64,000 nt of DNA from Nodosilinea sp. FACHB-131. Its GTDB lineage: Bacteria; Cyanobacteriota; Cyanobacteriia; Phormidesmidales; Phormidesmidaceae. The translations under genes were made by a program, and so were the position numbers. The stretch is from the NCBI RefSeq assembly GCF_014695395.1, contig NZ_JACJOF010000032.1:1-64000 (forward strand), read 5' to 3'. Below are positions 9,107-18,635 of this stretch, piece after piece (within the stretch, counting starts at the first letter, position 1; every line of letters starts with the position of its first letter). The notes beneath the pieces are model-generated. The model saw only the letters and a program-made list of their open reading frames with translations. It did not search any database and was not told where the DNA came from.

Positions 9107-9563
9107 GGCTGTGGCCGTAGGGGCTAGGGGCGGCAGTGCGATAGGCCCCAGCCTCAGGCTCAAAGGGCAGGGTGGCGGGGGTGAGTTCTAAGTTACCCAG
9201 CTGTTGCAGCATGGCTTCGAGTACGGGGTCGGGCTCTAGTTTGAGGCTGTCTAGGGCTAGCTCTAACGAGACGTGGCGGTTGCCCAGGTGGTAGGCGGCC
9301 CGCATCAGGTCAAAGCTGGAGGGGGCCTTGACCACTACCACTGGCTCTGGCTTAGCCACAATGCGAATCACTGTCTCAGCGTCGCCCCCCAGCAGATCGC
9401 CCCCGCGCAGTACGGTGCCGCGCGGCAGGTTGAGGTAGACGGCAGTGCCATCGTCTGCAACAAAGCGGTGGCGCGACTTGGCGCGATCGCTGGCGGTCAG
9501 CGATAGGGTGGCTACCACAGGGGCAGCCCTATCGGGGGGCAGTATACGATTGACAGTTAGCAA
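9093..9563 (-). CDS. ureE: Urease accessory protein UreE (nickel chaperone)
   Basis: A 156-residue nickel-binding metallochaperone. The N-terminal domain has DRAKSRHRFVADDGTAVYLNLPRGTVLRGGDLL; the C-terminal domain has DLMRAAYHLGNRHVSLEL, with the conserved metal-site His. The tail ends GHSHDHN, a short His-rich nickel-binding tail. It is the first gene of a two-gene operon with ureF. Nickel delivery to urease is established for the family. Confidence 0.93.
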   Translation of the reverse strand: MLTVNRILPPDRAAPVVATLSLTASDRAKSRHRFVADDGTAVYLNLPRGTVLRGGDLLGGDAETVIRIVAKPEPVVVVKAPSSFDLMRAAYHLGNRHVSLELALDSLKLEPDPVLEAMLQQLGNLELTPATLPFEPEAGAYRTAAPSPYGHSHDHN

Positions 9564-9727
9564 AACAGCTCAGAGATAGGATAGGGAGCCAGCAACTAAA
9601 TCGTTTTACCACAGCAGGCGGATATGCCGTTCAATACAGGGTAGTAAACCTGTTATAGATGTCATACGGTTTTGTGGTTTAGGCTAGCTCACTGTTGTCT
9701 TTCCTTTTTCGTCGTTAACCTCCCCCT

Positions 9728-11080
9728 ATGTCCGATATTGCCCTCAAAAGTGTGCTCATTTTTCTGCTGATTGTGGCCAATGGGGTATTTTCAGGGTCAG
9801 AAATTGCCCTGGTGTCGGCTCGCAAGGCTCGCTTAGAACACCAGGCTCGGCGAGGTAACGCCAAGGCACGGCTGGCCCTCAGGCTGGCCAATAACCCCAA
9901 CGACTTTCTATCGACCGCGCAGATTGGCATTACGCTGATTGGCATTCTCAGCGGTGCCCTGGGGGGAGCCACAGTGGCCGACAGCCTAAGTCAAATCCTC
10001 GATCGGGTGCCCGTCCTCGCTCCCTACAGCGATGTGCTTGGTTTGGCAATTGTGGTAGGACTCATTACTTACCTATCGCTGGTGGTGGGCGAACTGGTGC
10101 CCAAGCGCATTGCCCTCAGCTATCCCGAAGCCATTGCCTGCCAGGTGGCTGGCCCTATGAAGAGTCTGTCTCGACTGGCAACTCCTTTTGTAGTGCTGCT
10201 GGGCATGTCCACCAGCTTTCTTGTCAATCTCATGGGGCTTAAGGAACGCCCTGATGCCGCTATCACTGAAGAAGAACTGCGCCTGCTGATCGACCAGGGC
10301 ACCGAGGCTGGCACCTTTGAGGTAGCTGAGCAAGAAATGATGGGGCGGGTGCTGCAACTGGGCGATCGCCCGATTCGCTCGATCATGACCCCCCGCACCG
10401 ACATTGAATGGTTGGATGTAGACGCCTCCTTTGCCGAACACAGCGAGCTGGTCATGCAGAGCGCCCACTCTCACTTTCCGGTATGCAAGAACAGCATTGA
10501 CGACTGCGTGGGGGTGGTGTCGCTTAAGGCCCTGTTGCCTAACTACCGCAGTCAAAACACTGAGCCGACGACGCTGCTCAGCCTGGTGCAACCGCCCCTG
10601 TTTGTGGCCGAGAGCACCTATGTGCTCAAGGTGCTAGAGCTGTTTAAAGCCTCGGGTACCCACTTTGCCATGGTGCTTGACGAGTATGGCGGCGTTGAGG
10701 GGCTAGTCACTCTTAACGACGTAGTAGAGGCGATTGTGGGCGACTTGCCCTCCCTAGAAGATGCCGAGGACCCCATGATGACCCAGCGGGATGATGGCTC
10801 CTGGCTGCTCGACGGGCTGCTGCCGGTGGAGGACCTGAAAGACCTGCTCAACCGCGAAGAACTGAGTGAAGACGAAGACAACTACCACACCCTGGCGGGC
10901 TTTATCATTCGGCACATGGGCCGCATTCCCAATGCAGGTGACTTTTTTGAGTGGGAAGGGCTGCGGTTTGAAGTCGTCGACATGGATGGCCGCCGAGTGG
11001 ATAAGGTGCTGCTGCAAAATTTGCCGCCGCGATCGGAGCTGACGTCGTCCTTCGGGGAAAATGAGGACATGGCGAGATAA
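9728..11080 (+). CDS. CNNM/CorC-HlyC family membrane protein with CBS pair
   Basis: A 450-residue protein with an N-terminal DUF21/CNNM transmembrane domain (residues ~1-190, including NGVFSGSEIALVSARKARLE), a tandem CBS domain (RSIMTPRTDIEWLD to LDEYGGVEGLVTLNDVVEAI), and a C-terminal CorC_HlyC domain (GDFFEWEGLRFEVVDMDGRRVDKV). Family members are implicated in Mg2+/Co2+ transport or its control; the old name haemolysin is misleading. It stands alone with an ATG start. Confidence 0.92.
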   Translation: MSDIALKSVLIFLLIVANGVFSGSEIALVSARKARLEHQARRGNAKARLALRLANNPNDFLSTAQIGITLIGILSGALGGATVADSLSQILDRVPVLAPYSDVLGLAIVVGLITYLSLVVGELVPKRIALSYPEAIACQVAGPMKSLSRLATPFVVLLGMSTSFLVNLMGLKERPDAAITEEELRLLIDQGTEAGTFEVAEQEMMGRVLQLGDRPIRSIMTPRTDIEWLDVDASFAEHSELVMQSAHSHFPVCKNSIDDCVGVVSLKALLPNYRSQNTEPTTLLSLVQPPLFVAESTYVLKVLELFKASGTHFAMVLDEYGGVEGLVTLNDVVEAIVGDLPSLEDAEDPMMTQRDDGSWLLDGLLPVEDLKDLLNREELSEDEDNYHTLAGFIIRHMGRIPNAGDFFEWEGLRFEVVDMDGRRVDKVLLQNLPPRSELTSSFGENEDMAR

Positions 11081-11115
11081 GCTAACGAGCTATTCGCGCT
11101 GCTCCAATACTTGAC

Positions 11116-11514
11116 TCACCGGCCTTTGATGGCGTCTTTGTCTAACGTCTTCTGCTCTTTTACCAGGGCTAGCTCAGAGGCCATTTCTCGATCTAGAAAA
11201 TAGTTGAGAAACGTGCGAATCACGGCAATGACCCCCAGTTTGATCAAGTCTTGGGTGGTGGGTGCCACGGTGGTCGCTAAAATATCGGCCCCCAGCTGAA
11301 ACTCTAGGGCCAAAGCCAGCCAAGTGCCAAACCGCAGCCGCACTTGGTTAAACGGAAACTCTTTTCCCCGGCGATGGCGATTGAGGGTGAAGGCTAGGCG
11401 AGCAGTTTCAAATAGTCCCGCTACCACGCACAGCACCGAGATTGCCTCTAGGCAAAAGGTGACGACTAAGACGATGTCTTCGAGCAGCGTTTCTATAGAT
11501 TCAAGCCATGCCAT
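11116..11514 (-). CDS. DUF1622 family membrane protein
   Basis: About 132 residues starting MAWLESIETLLEDIVLV, with two or three membrane spans and the family segment FNQVRLRFGTWLALALEFQLGADIL, followed by VIAVIRTFLNYFLDREM. Function is unknown. The ATG at 11514 lies 8 bases after the stop of the upstream peroxiredoxin-like gene on the same strand, so the two form an operon. Confidence 0.82.
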   Translation of the reverse strand: MAWLESIETLLEDIVLVVTFCLEAISVLCVVAGLFETARLAFTLNRHRRGKEFPFNQVRLRFGTWLALALEFQLGADILATTVAPTTQDLIKLGVIAVIRTFLNYFLDREMASELALVKEQKTLDKDAIKGR

Positions 11515-11522
11515 AGCCGCCC

Positions 11523-12314
11523 TCAAGCCTGGGTATCAGCAGGTACTTGATCGTTCAGAAAGGTGAGGGGATTAGCCATAGTCTCGGCAAAGCCAAGAAT
11601 GCCGCGATCGCGATGCTCATACAGCAAGTTCCCCTGTCCGTCAAACAAAAAGGTGCCGCCGCGCTGGGTCAGGTAAGCAGCGTTGGGCACGTAGGTGCTC
11701 CAGTTACTTAGCACTTCGGTCATGTTGCGCAGGCGTAGAGTGGCCAGTTCTATGGGTCGCTGAAAGCCACTTCCTCCAACGATGGCAAAGGCTTTGCCGG
11801 TTAGCGGTGGCAGTGGTCCGGCTTTGACCACTTCGTCGTCACCGATGAGTTGAGGGGCGCGGCGATCGCCTGTATAGCCCCGCAGCACCTCCCTCAGTGT
11901 CCCTGGACTGGCAATACCCGCGCACATCAGCATCAAATTCAGCCAAGCGGCTGGCCCAGGCGGCAAGCCCGGTGGATTGAGGGTCAGCCCCCGATATAGG
12001 CCTAGCTCGCGGTGCAGAGCGGCGGTTTCATCGACGAACAGAGATGCGGCAGGGAAGCCGGTATAGGCGCAGAATTTTTGGCCAGAGGCGCGATCGCCGA
12101 TGCCCACTGCCCGCACGGCGATCCCTCGCTGGTGCAGGGTGTCGGCCTCTCGCTGCAACCACCAGGCGTACTCCAGGCTGTCGAAGTCGCCTAGCTGGGG
12201 CCACACCAGCACCAAAATCTGGGCTGACCCTTCACAGCCGTTCAGCAGTGCCACCGTCTCACCGTCGCTCACCCGCTGCCGCTGGGTTTGGGCCAAGATC
12301 TCGTAGATGCTCAT
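11523..12314 (-). CDS. Peroxiredoxin-like (AhpC/TSA-related) protein
   Basis: A 263-residue protein with a thioredoxin-like fold of the AhpC/TSA-related type found in cyanobacteria: LVLVWPQLGDFDSLEYAWWL, VRAVGIGDRASGQKFCAYTGFP, LFVDETAALHRELGLYRGL, and a C-terminal FLFDGQGNLLYEHRDRGIL. The classical peroxidatic motif PxxxTxxC is not evident; the Cys in KFCAYTGFP is a candidate redox residue. First gene of a pair with the DUF1622 protein. A redox role is inferred from the fold only. Confidence 0.78.
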   Translation of the reverse strand: MSIYEILAQTQRQRVSDGETVALLNGCEGSAQILVLVWPQLGDFDSLEYAWWLQREADTLHQRGIAVRAVGIGDRASGQKFCAYTGFPAASLFVDETAALHRELGLYRGLTLNPPGLPPGPAAWLNLMLMCAGIASPGTLREVLRGYTGDRRAPQLIGDDEVVKAGPLPPLTGKAFAIVGGSGFQRPIELATLRLRNMTEVLSNWSTYVPNAAYLTQRGGTFLFDGQGNLLYEHRDRGILGFAETMANPLTFLNDQVPADTQA

Positions 12315-12358
12315 CGGATTGTTCCTGAGGCGATCGTTTGAAAACTCCGGTTCGGGTG

Positions 12359-12373
12359 GTGGGCAGTGCCCAC
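12359..12373. repeat. Short palindrome GTGGGC-AGT-GCCCAC
   Basis: A perfect 6-bp hyphenated palindrome followed by CCTAC lies between the peroxiredoxin-like gene and the M23 peptidase gene. It resembles small dispersed palindromes common in cyanobacterial intergenic DNA and may add to termination of the M23 gene on the minus strand. Confidence 0.45.
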
Positions 12374-12401
12374 CCTACGGCGGCATATTCACCTACCGGC
12401 T

Positions 12402-13292
12402 CTACTCAAAGCCGCGATCGCGCCAGGGAGTTGGATCTACACACACCCCGTGGACATACAGCCCCCAGTGCAAGTGTGGCCCTGTGGATGCTCCGGTGCT
12501 GCCTACGGCCCCAACCACCTGCCCCGGCTGCACCATAGCCCCTTCGTTGACGTCGATGCGGCTGAGGTGAATCATGATGCTGAGCACCCCCTGACCGTGG
12601 TCGATGCCGACGGTGTTGCCGTGCAGCTCGAACCCGTCAGAAACACGCCCTACCAGGGCAACTCGTCCGGCGGCAGGAGCCATCACTGGCGAGCCAGTGG
12701 GAGAAGCGTAGTCGAGGCCCCGGTGGTAGTAGTCTTGGGCAAAGACGCCGTTGTAGTAGCGGCGCACGCCGTACTGGGTGCTGGTGCGGCCTTCGTTAGG
12801 GCGCACCAGCGGCCCATTCCAGTAGCGCTCGGGGCTGACAATGTTCTTAAATGCCGCAACCCGATCGAACTCGTGCTGGGTACCTAGGTCGCTCTGACTA
12901 GGCGACAGGGTAATGCGCTGAGTGGGGAATTCGCGGTTTTTAAGCCCCACCGCCAGGTTGCGGGTCTCTTCTGTGCCAATTACCCGAATCACCATGCGAC
13001 CAGGAGGATTCAGCGGGCTAGTGGGCACCAGCGCTCGAAATCGGTTACCGCTGATGGGAAAAGTAGGGTATTCAAGGCTGTCGTTGACCGTCACCTTAGG
13101 GGGCGTCGTGGCGGCCGGATCTCTAGGGATGACAATGACAGAAATGGTGTCGCCCAACTCTGGAGCCGTGGGGTTGAGCACAACCTCGTAAGCCTGGGCC
13201 GGGCGGCTCAGCAGCACGGCTATAGAGCCCGCAGCAGTGGCCGCCAGCAGCGATCGCCGGGTCAGCAAAGGGGTGTCTCGGTTCGGCTCCAT
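12402..13292 (-). CDS. M23 family metallopeptidase, exported
   Basis: About 296 residues. The N-terminus has a twin-arginine-like signal (TRRSLLAATAAGSIAVLLS). A middle beta-rich domain precedes a LytM/M23 peptidase domain: RGLDYASPTGSPVMAPAAGRVALVG (first Zn ligands), GNTVGIDHGQGVLSIMIHLS and GSTGASTGPHLHWGLYV (HxH). Such enzymes cut peptidoglycan cross-links or help cell separation. The ATG at 13292 has an upstream AGGACGGAG; the longer frame starts at a TTG. Confidence 0.9.
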   Translation of the reverse strand: MEPNRDTPLLTRRSLLAATAAGSIAVLLSRPAQAYEVVLNPTAPELGDTISVIVIPRDPAATTPPKVTVNDSLEYPTFPISGNRFRALVPTSPLNPPGRMVIRVIGTEETRNLAVGLKNREFPTQRITLSPSQSDLGTQHEFDRVAAFKNIVSPERYWNGPLVRPNEGRTSTQYGVRRYYNGVFAQDYYHRGLDYASPTGSPVMAPAAGRVALVGRVSDGFELHGNTVGIDHGQGVLSIMIHLSRIDVNEGAMVQPGQVVGAVGSTGASTGPHLHWGLYVHGVCVDPTPWRDRGFE

Positions 13293-13406
13293 AGCTCCGT
13301 CCTCTCTCAATGGTTTCTATAGTAGACGCTGCTGGGAGAGGAAGGATGCCAAAAATCAGCGGAACTGTCCAGAACAGACGGCCCGAACCATCCTTCTATC
13401 GCTGAA

Positions 13407-13604
13407 TTACTCTTGGTTAGCTTTGGCGTCTTTGACAGCCGCGTAAAACAAAACCCCCACCAGCGGCACACAAAGACCGAGGATGACGGTGGTAGGCACT
13501 GTGCCCCAGTCGGGGCTACCGGAGGATAGCTCAAAGATAGAGCCCACTGCAGCGATCGCAGCAACGCAGGAACCAGCCAACAACAGGCCACTCTTGGGGG
13601 TCAC
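13407..13604 (-). CDS. Small two-span membrane protein
   Basis: A 65-residue protein with two hydrophobic segments (SGLLLAGSCVAAIAAVGSIF and VPTTVILGLCVPLVGVLFYA) and a charged tail KDAKANQE. A good TAGGAG lies about nine bases upstream of the ATG. No family is recognised. It stands between the deformylase and M23 genes, all on the minus strand, with separate gaps. Confidence 0.65.
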   Translation of the reverse strand: MTPKSGLLLAGSCVAAIAAVGSIFELSSGSPDWGTVPTTVILGLCVPLVGVLFYAAVKDAKANQE

Positions 13605-13688
13605 AGGGTTTCTCCTAAACAGCTAAGGGGGCCAATTTCCTGGCCCTAACGAGGCAGCATACCACGGCCCTACAGCGCCCTAACGCAA

Positions 13689-14258
13689 CTAATGGGCTGT
13701 GATTGGCTGCACGTCTTTGGCGTAAAAGCCGTTCTTTTTTAGCTCTTGGTTGAGGGCCAGGGCGTTGTCTACCCGATCCACAAACAGCACCCCAGCCAGG
13801 TGATCCATCTCGTGGAGAATGCAGCGGGCCAGCAGCTCACTGGCCTGGAGTTTTTTGGGGCGACCGTTCTCGTCTTTGTAGGAAACTTCGAGCGCCGCAG
13901 GGCGCACTACGTCAAGGTAAACGCCAGGAATACTGAGACAGCCCTCTTGCCCGGTAGCGATGTCCTTAGAAACTTTGACGATTTGGGGATTGATGAGCAC
14001 CAAGGGCTGGTTTGCAGCGTTTTCAGGGTCGATATCAACGACTAGTAGCTGCTTGTTAACCGCCACCTGGGGAGCCGCCAGACCAATGCCATCGGCACTG
14101 TACATGGTTTGCAGCATTTCCTTCACCAGGGCACGAATTTCATCATCGACCTTGGCCACCCGTTTGGCGGGCTGACGCAGCACGCGATCGCCCAGGGTGT
14201 GAATTTCCAAAGGCGGCTGCTTGAGCTTGGTTTTTTCAACTTGAATGGCGGCGGGCAT
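13689..14258 (-). CDS. def: Peptide deformylase
   Basis: A 189-residue Fe/Zn hydrolase that removes the formyl group from nascent N-terminal Met. All three motifs are present: GIGLAAPQV (motif 1), EGCLSIPGVY (motif 2, metal Cys) and LHEMDHLAGVLFVDR (motif 3, HExxH; here preceded by Cys-Ile). The N-terminal extension before IHTLGDRVLRQPAK is short, as in the cyanobacterial type 1B group. Confidence 0.95.
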   Translation of the reverse strand: MPAAIQVEKTKLKQPPLEIHTLGDRVLRQPAKRVAKVDDEIRALVKEMLQTMYSADGIGLAAPQVAVNKQLLVVDIDPENAANQPLVLINPQIVKVSKDIATGQEGCLSIPGVYLDVVRPAALEVSYKDENGRPKKLQASELLARCILHEMDHLAGVLFVDRVDNALALNQELKKNGFYAKDVQPITAH

Positions 14259-14493
14259 AGGGATGGGGTCCAGGGTGATCTAGGATTATGTATCTATCCT
14301 AACAACACAGACTCACTTCGACATAGCGGTTAACCGCCGCCGGGTATTAGTCTACTAAGACAAAGGTGATGGGTGAGTGGGGGTATTAAGGTGCAGGGTA
14401 CAAGGTCTTGGGTGTGTGACTTGCCTTAAACCCGATACCCTAGACCTTAAACCTCCAAGGGTTGGAGCCTGTCGCCATCACCCTGATCAAGTA

Positions 14494-14889
14494 CTAGTCT
14501 CCCTCGGGCAAGACGGGCTTTGCCTCAACGGTGACATCCACCGCGGTGATGTCAATGGTGCCTTCTTCGGCCACCCGCGAGAACCCATCCAGCTCAGCAT
14601 GTAGAGGAGTGCCGCAGTTGAGGCAGCTCGTCTCAGCACCCTTGATCCCGGTCAGATTGGTGGCACACACCGGGCAGGCACCCTGCACCAGGTTACGCCG
14701 CAGCCAAAACCGCAGCCCAATGAACCCCAGCACTGGGGCCGCCAGCAGCAGCACTACCAGCACGGCTAGCGATTTCACCAGCCAGCCTAGGCCCACCGCT
14801 CCCAGCAACCAAACCACCCCAATCAGGGTGAGCCAGCAGCCCAGGCCCGAAAAGTTGACTTGAACTTGTTTAGAGCGATTTGAGTTCAC
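14494..14889 (-). CDS. Membrane protein with zinc-ribbon-like Cys4 motif
   Basis: A 131-residue protein with two hydrophobic segments at residues ~18-65, followed by a soluble CPVCATN and SCLNCGTPLH pair (CxxC...CxxC), which should bind zinc as a rubredoxin-like ribbon. The acidic tail ends VLPEGD. Homologous proteins are common in cyanobacteria and chloroplasts without a known role. Monocistronic. Confidence 0.72.
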   Translation of the reverse strand: MNSNRSKQVQVNFSGLGCWLTLIGVVWLLGAVGLGWLVKSLAVLVVLLLAAPVLGFIGLRFWLRRNLVQGACPVCATNLTGIKGAETSCLNCGTPLHAELDGFSRVAEEGTIDITAVDVTVEAKPVLPEGD

Positions 14890-14975
14890 AGGGGCATTCT
14901 CCGCACGGCACAGGCAGGGGATTAGACCGATTGGCTAGGCCCTAGCCTTAACTCTGTATTCTAGCGCTGCGGCTA

Positions 14976-16187
14976 CTACGCTACTAAATAGCGGGCGATC
15001 GCTCGCTCCAGGTGACTGGCCAGAGCTGGGGTACCAAAGGCAGCCAAAGCCTCCTGCCGCAGCCACGCCCCCTGGCAACGAGGGTCGCGGCCGGCCAGCA
15101 TCTCGATACAGGCGGCAGCTACTGCATCGGGGTTGCGGTGGGGCACTCGCCAGCCGAGCCGCCCGTCTTGCAGGGGGTCGGCGGAGCCATCCTGGTCGCC
15201 GGAGAGCACTGGCAAACCGCAGGCCATTGCCTCCAGATAGACAATGCCAAAGCCTTCCTGAGAGGGCATGACGTAGGCGTCGGCCAAGCGGTAGTGGGCG
15301 ACCAGAGCTTCGGTGGGCACAAACCCGGCAAACACAACGCGACCGCTCACCCCCAGCTCCTCAGCCAAAGCCACCAGTCGGGGCTGGTCATCGCCCCGGC
15401 CAATCACCAGATATTTCACTGTGGGCTCAGCGGCGGCAATGGCGGGCAGCGCCCGAATCGTCACATCCACGCCCTTGTAAATATCCCCCGACCACAGGCG
15501 GGCCACGGTCATCAGTACCCGGCAGTTGGCCAAACCGTAGGCATCTACCAGCGCCGGGTCAGCGGGGCCAGGGCTGAAGCGATCGCCATCTACCGCACAG
15601 GGAACCATGAACACCCTAGCCGGGTCTAGACCATTGGCAGTGCAGGCGCGATCGCGGCTGTAGCGGCTGTTGGCCCAAATCCAGTCGGCCTGGCGCAGCG
15701 CCATCTGCTCTCGCTTAGGCAACGGTTCCCACGCTTCCTTACCGTAAATCATCACGGTGTAGGGCAGCCTCAGCCAGCGGCAGAGAGTCGAGACCAGCGG
15801 CAGCAGCAGCACGTGGCCACAGACTACCTGGCGCGGTCGCTGGATGATCAAATGCTGTAGCAGTGCTGTCACCAACTTGGCTCGCCCTAGGGCTGGCGAC
15901 GCCGATGCCAGGTAGTGAAATCGTAGGGGGGAGCGATCGTAGGGGTTGTGGCAATCTGGCCCATCCCGCAGCAAAAAAACATCGGCGGGGGCAGGACTAG
16001 GCTGCTCCAGGTAAGCCGTCAAAACATCCTTAACGTAGGACTGAATACCGCCCTCCCAAGAGAAAACTTGAAGGAAGACAAATACCAAAGCCCCCTGTTT
16101 CCCTGAGTTAGAAACCGTAGCAATTTCAGTAAGCCCGTCTTCAGTGGACCCCTGAACCATGGGCTGATCAGTAGCGGAAGAACCCAT
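14976..16187 (-). CDS. GT-B glycosyltransferase, family 4 type
   Basis: About 403 residues with the GT4 layout: an N-terminal acceptor domain (VFSWEGGIQSYVKDVL, VVCGHVLLLPL, IWANSRYSRDRACTANGLDP) and a C-terminal nucleotide-sugar domain (LMTVARLWSGDIYKGVDVTIRALP, YLVIGRGDDQPRL, YVMPSQEGFGIVYLEAMACGLPVL with the E(x7)E motif). It transfers a sugar to a glycan or lipid; donor and acceptor are unknown. Start is uncertain: the longer frame begins TTG at 16211; the ATG at 16187 is used here. Confidence 0.87.
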   Translation of the reverse strand: MGSSATDQPMVQGSTEDGLTEIATVSNSGKQGALVFVFLQVFSWEGGIQSYVKDVLTAYLEQPSPAPADVFLLRDGPDCHNPYDRSPLRFHYLASASPALGRAKLVTALLQHLIIQRPRQVVCGHVLLLPLVSTLCRWLRLPYTVMIYGKEAWEPLPKREQMALRQADWIWANSRYSRDRACTANGLDPARVFMVPCAVDGDRFSPGPADPALVDAYGLANCRVLMTVARLWSGDIYKGVDVTIRALPAIAAAEPTVKYLVIGRGDDQPRLVALAEELGVSGRVVFAGFVPTEALVAHYRLADAYVMPSQEGFGIVYLEAMACGLPVLSGDQDGSADPLQDGRLGWRVPHRNPDAVAAACIEMLAGRDPRCQGAWLRQEALAAFGTPALASHLERAIARYLVA

Positions 16188-16271
16188 AGCAGACAGCACA
16201 ACAACAGCCAAGTCTCCCTAGGCTACCCAAAACGCTGCCCCTGGCAGCGGCAAACGATTTTCTAAGGTGGC

Positions 16272-16736
16272 TTAGTAGGTAGGGAAAGTGCCGTACTTGA
16301 CGATAGACAGACAATTGCGCCCATCCTTAGACCGATGGTAGGTGACCTTGTCGGCCAAGCGGCGCAGCAAAAACCAGCCGTAGCCGCTCTCTAGCAGTTC
16401 GCCGGGCTGGGGTTCGGGCAGTAGCTCTGGATTGAAGGGGTCGCCATGGTCCCAAATGCGAATTTCAACGCAGTCAGCGGCTAAAGAAAGGTCGATGTCA
16501 ATGTCGGTGTCGGCGGGCAGGTGAGCGTGGGCGTGGCGCACCGCGTTGGTAAAGCCTTCGGTGAGGGCCAGGGCGAGGCGATCGCAGTGGTTACTCACCC
16601 ATGCTGACTCCCCCTCTAGCGATCGACAGGTATCGTGAAACCAACGCTGCACCTGGGCCACTACATCCAGCTTGCTAGCCACTTGCAAATGCTCTTGTCT
16701 GGGTTCTTGTCTGGTGCCCACCCGTGCCATAGCCAC
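16272..16736 (-). CDS. Anti-sigma regulatory factor type ATPase (RsbW/SpoIIAB-like)
   Basis: A 154-residue single-domain GHKL ATPase: N-box ALTEGFTNAVRHAH, G1 box WDHGDPFNPE and G2 region GYGWFLLRRLADKVTYHR. Such proteins bind or phosphorylate anti-anti-sigma (STAS) partners in stress signalling. No partner STAS or PP2C gene lies next to it. The ATG follows a plausible ribosome-binding region. Confidence 0.87.
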   Translation of the reverse strand: MAMARVGTRQEPRQEHLQVASKLDVVAQVQRWFHDTCRSLEGESAWVSNHCDRLALALTEGFTNAVRHAHAHLPADTDIDIDLSLAADCVEIRIWDHGDPFNPELLPEPQPGELLESGYGWFLLRRLADKVTYHRSKDGRNCLSIVKYGTFPTY

Positions 16737-16801
16737 TCCTGTATCAACGCCTACCAGAGTTCCTTAAACGTAGCTTAGCGAAAGAGTACACCCCCAGCAA
16801 A

Positions 16802-16839
16802 AAGACCTGCGTAAAACGATACAGTTCTACGCAGGTCTT
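16802..16839 (-). terminator. Hairpin downstream of petD
   Basis: A perfect 12-bp inverted repeat (AAGACCTGCGTA / TACGCAGGTCTT, 14-base loop) lies 24 bases beyond the petD stop. On the minus strand it is followed by T-rich sequence, so it probably terminates the petB-petD transcript and stabilises its 3' end. Confidence 0.8.
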
Positions 16840-16862
16840 GCACGATGGCTAGAGCTAGCCGT

Positions 16863-17345
16863 CTAGAACAGGCCTAGGGTCAGCGACTCTTGAATGGGGA
16901 AGGTCGCCCCAATGCCTAACCATAGGGTTGCCGCAGTTCCCAACAGAAACAGCGTGGTGGCCAAAGGACGGCGGAAGGGGTTTTGGAACTTGTTGACGCT
17001 CTCGATAAAGGGGATCAGCATCAGTCCCAGGGGAATGGCGGTCATCGCGCCAATACCCAGCAGCTTGCTAGGTACAATCCGCAGAATCTGGAAGGTGGGG
17101 TATAGATACCACTCAGGCAGAATTTCTAGGGGGGTGGCAAAGGGGTCAGCGGGCTCACCTACCAGGGCAGGGTCTAGCACAGCCAGCCCAACACAGCAGG
17201 CAATGGTGCCCAAAATCACCACGGGGAAGATGTAGAGCAGGTCGTTGGGCCAGGCGGGTTCGCCGTAGTAGTTGTGGCCCATGCCCTGCTTGAGCAAGTC
17301 TCTTAACTTAGGATCGCTTAGATCCGGTTTTTTAATGGTCGCCAT
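16863..17345 (-). CDS. petD: Cytochrome b6-f complex subunit IV
   Basis: A 160-residue thylakoid protein starting [20 protein letters not shown], the standard subunit IV N-terminus. Three membrane spans follow, with the quinol-site PEWY motif ([16 protein letters not shown]). It carries part of the Qo site of the cytochrome b6-f complex, linking PSII and PSI. The ATG at 17345 is chosen by homology over an upstream in-frame start. Downstream partner of petB. Confidence 0.97.
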   Translation of the reverse strand: MATIKKPDLSDPKLRDLLKQGMGHNYYGEPAWPNDLLYIFPVVILGTIACCVGLAVLDPALVGEPADPFATPLEILPEWYLYPTFQILRIVPSKLLGIGAMTAIPLGLMLIPFIESVNKFQNPFRRPLATTLFLLGTAATLWLGIGATFPIQESLTLGLF

Positions 17346-17498
17346 TGAAAAAACTTCTCCTGTTACAGCCAGTTGGGCCAGGCCCAAAGTCTAAACTATT
17401 CATTCAGGGCAATCGGTGTAGCCGAAACCAAACGTCATGCCCTCAAAACATTTGCCCAGGAGCCTGCCTCAGCAACGGCTCCACTCGTCTCTTAGACC

Positions 17499-18167
17499 CT
17501 AGAGAGGGCCAGAAATACCCTGCTTGCGAATCATCAGGAAGTGCAGCAGCATGAACACCGCGATCGCCCAGGGCAGCACGAAGGTATGCAGGCTGTAGAA
17601 GCGGGTCAGCGTCGATTGCCCAACGGCTTCACCGCCGCGCATCAGCTCAACCACAGTAGAGCCCACCACAGGAATGGCACCGGGCACCCCAGACACAATC
17701 TTCACCGCCCAATAGCCCACCTGATCCCAGGGAAGGGAGTAGCCGGTGACGCCAAAGGTAACTGTGATGACGGCCAGCACCACGCCGGTTACCCAGGTCA
17801 GCTCGCGGGGCTTCTTAAAACCGCCGGTGAGGTACACCCGAAACACGTGGAGAATCATCATCAGCACCATCATGCTGGCGGACCAGCGGTGGATGGACCG
17901 AATCAGCCAACCGAAGTTGACGTCGGTCATCAGGTACTGCACAGAACTGAATGCTTCAGTGACCGTGGGTTTGTAGTAAAAGGTCATCGCAAACCCAGTG
18001 GCAAACTGGATCAGGAAGCAGGTCAGGGTAATGCCACCCAGGCAATAGAAAATATTGACGTGGGGCGGCACATACTTGCTAGAGATGTCATCGGCCAGGG
18101 CCTGAATCTCTAGCCGCTCGTTAAACCATTGGAAGGCCTTAGAGTCGGTAACTTGCTTAGTAAACAT
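17499..18167 (-). CDS. petB: Cytochrome b6
   Basis: A 222-residue protein covering the whole family: N-terminus [20 protein letters not shown], Cys in VNIFYCLGG for covalent heme c_n, and bis-His heme ligands in [23 protein letters not shown] and [22 protein letters not shown]. It ends RKQGISGPL as usual. It forms the redox core of the cytochrome b6-f complex and is cotranscribed with petD after a 153-base gap, as in most cyanobacteria. Confidence 0.98.
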   Translation of the reverse strand: MFTKQVTDSKAFQWFNERLEIQALADDISSKYVPPHVNIFYCLGGITLTCFLIQFATGFAMTFYYKPTVTEAFSSVQYLMTDVNFGWLIRSIHRWSASMMVLMMILHVFRVYLTGGFKKPRELTWVTGVVLAVITVTFGVTGYSLPWDQVGYWAVKIVSGVPGAIPVVGSTVVELMRGGEAVGQSTLTRFYSLHTFVLPWAIAVFMLLHFLMIRKQGISGPL

Positions 18168-18635
18168 GAAGCGGGTAACTCTATATATTCAATAATTGCC
18201 GTCAATGAAAAATGTAACATAGCCGTAATGGCAACGCTAAATTCTCTGCCTTAAATTCTAAGGCCTAGGGCGCTTCCTGCCATCCCCGGAATAAGCAACT
18301 AGGGCAAAAGGCTCACCCCAGGCCCACGCCAGCTCTGGAAGATAAATTAGACTCCTGTCATAATTTCGCAATATTCCGTTACATCGCCTCAGTGGTGACG
18401 TAGAGCCAGCTAAACAACTGCTCCCTACGAAGTTCGACGAACCCGGTGAGGAAACGCTATCTCTGCCGGTTAGGCGCAATCAGTAAAAAAATGATCAGAA
18501 TAAACTAATGTGAAGCGCTGACTGAATGGCTAGGGATATCGTCGATCCTTAACCCAGGCTCTCTATGAGCTAGAAACGCCGGTCAACACCACAGTCCGTT
18601 CATCTGCAATCCATTGCCTGCCTCTGCCTGCGTTT
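18168..18635. promoter_or_regulatory. Divergent petB / ctpA intergenic region
   Basis: This 468-base gap contains no convincing gene. The 90 bases nearest petB are AT-rich (TATATATTCAATAATTGCC, then CAATGAAAAATGTAACATAG) and probably hold the petBD promoter. The ctpA side has AAAAAAATGATCAGAATAAACTAATG-type AT-rich sequence near 18485-18510. Divergent promoters are inferred from gene layout. Confidence 0.45.
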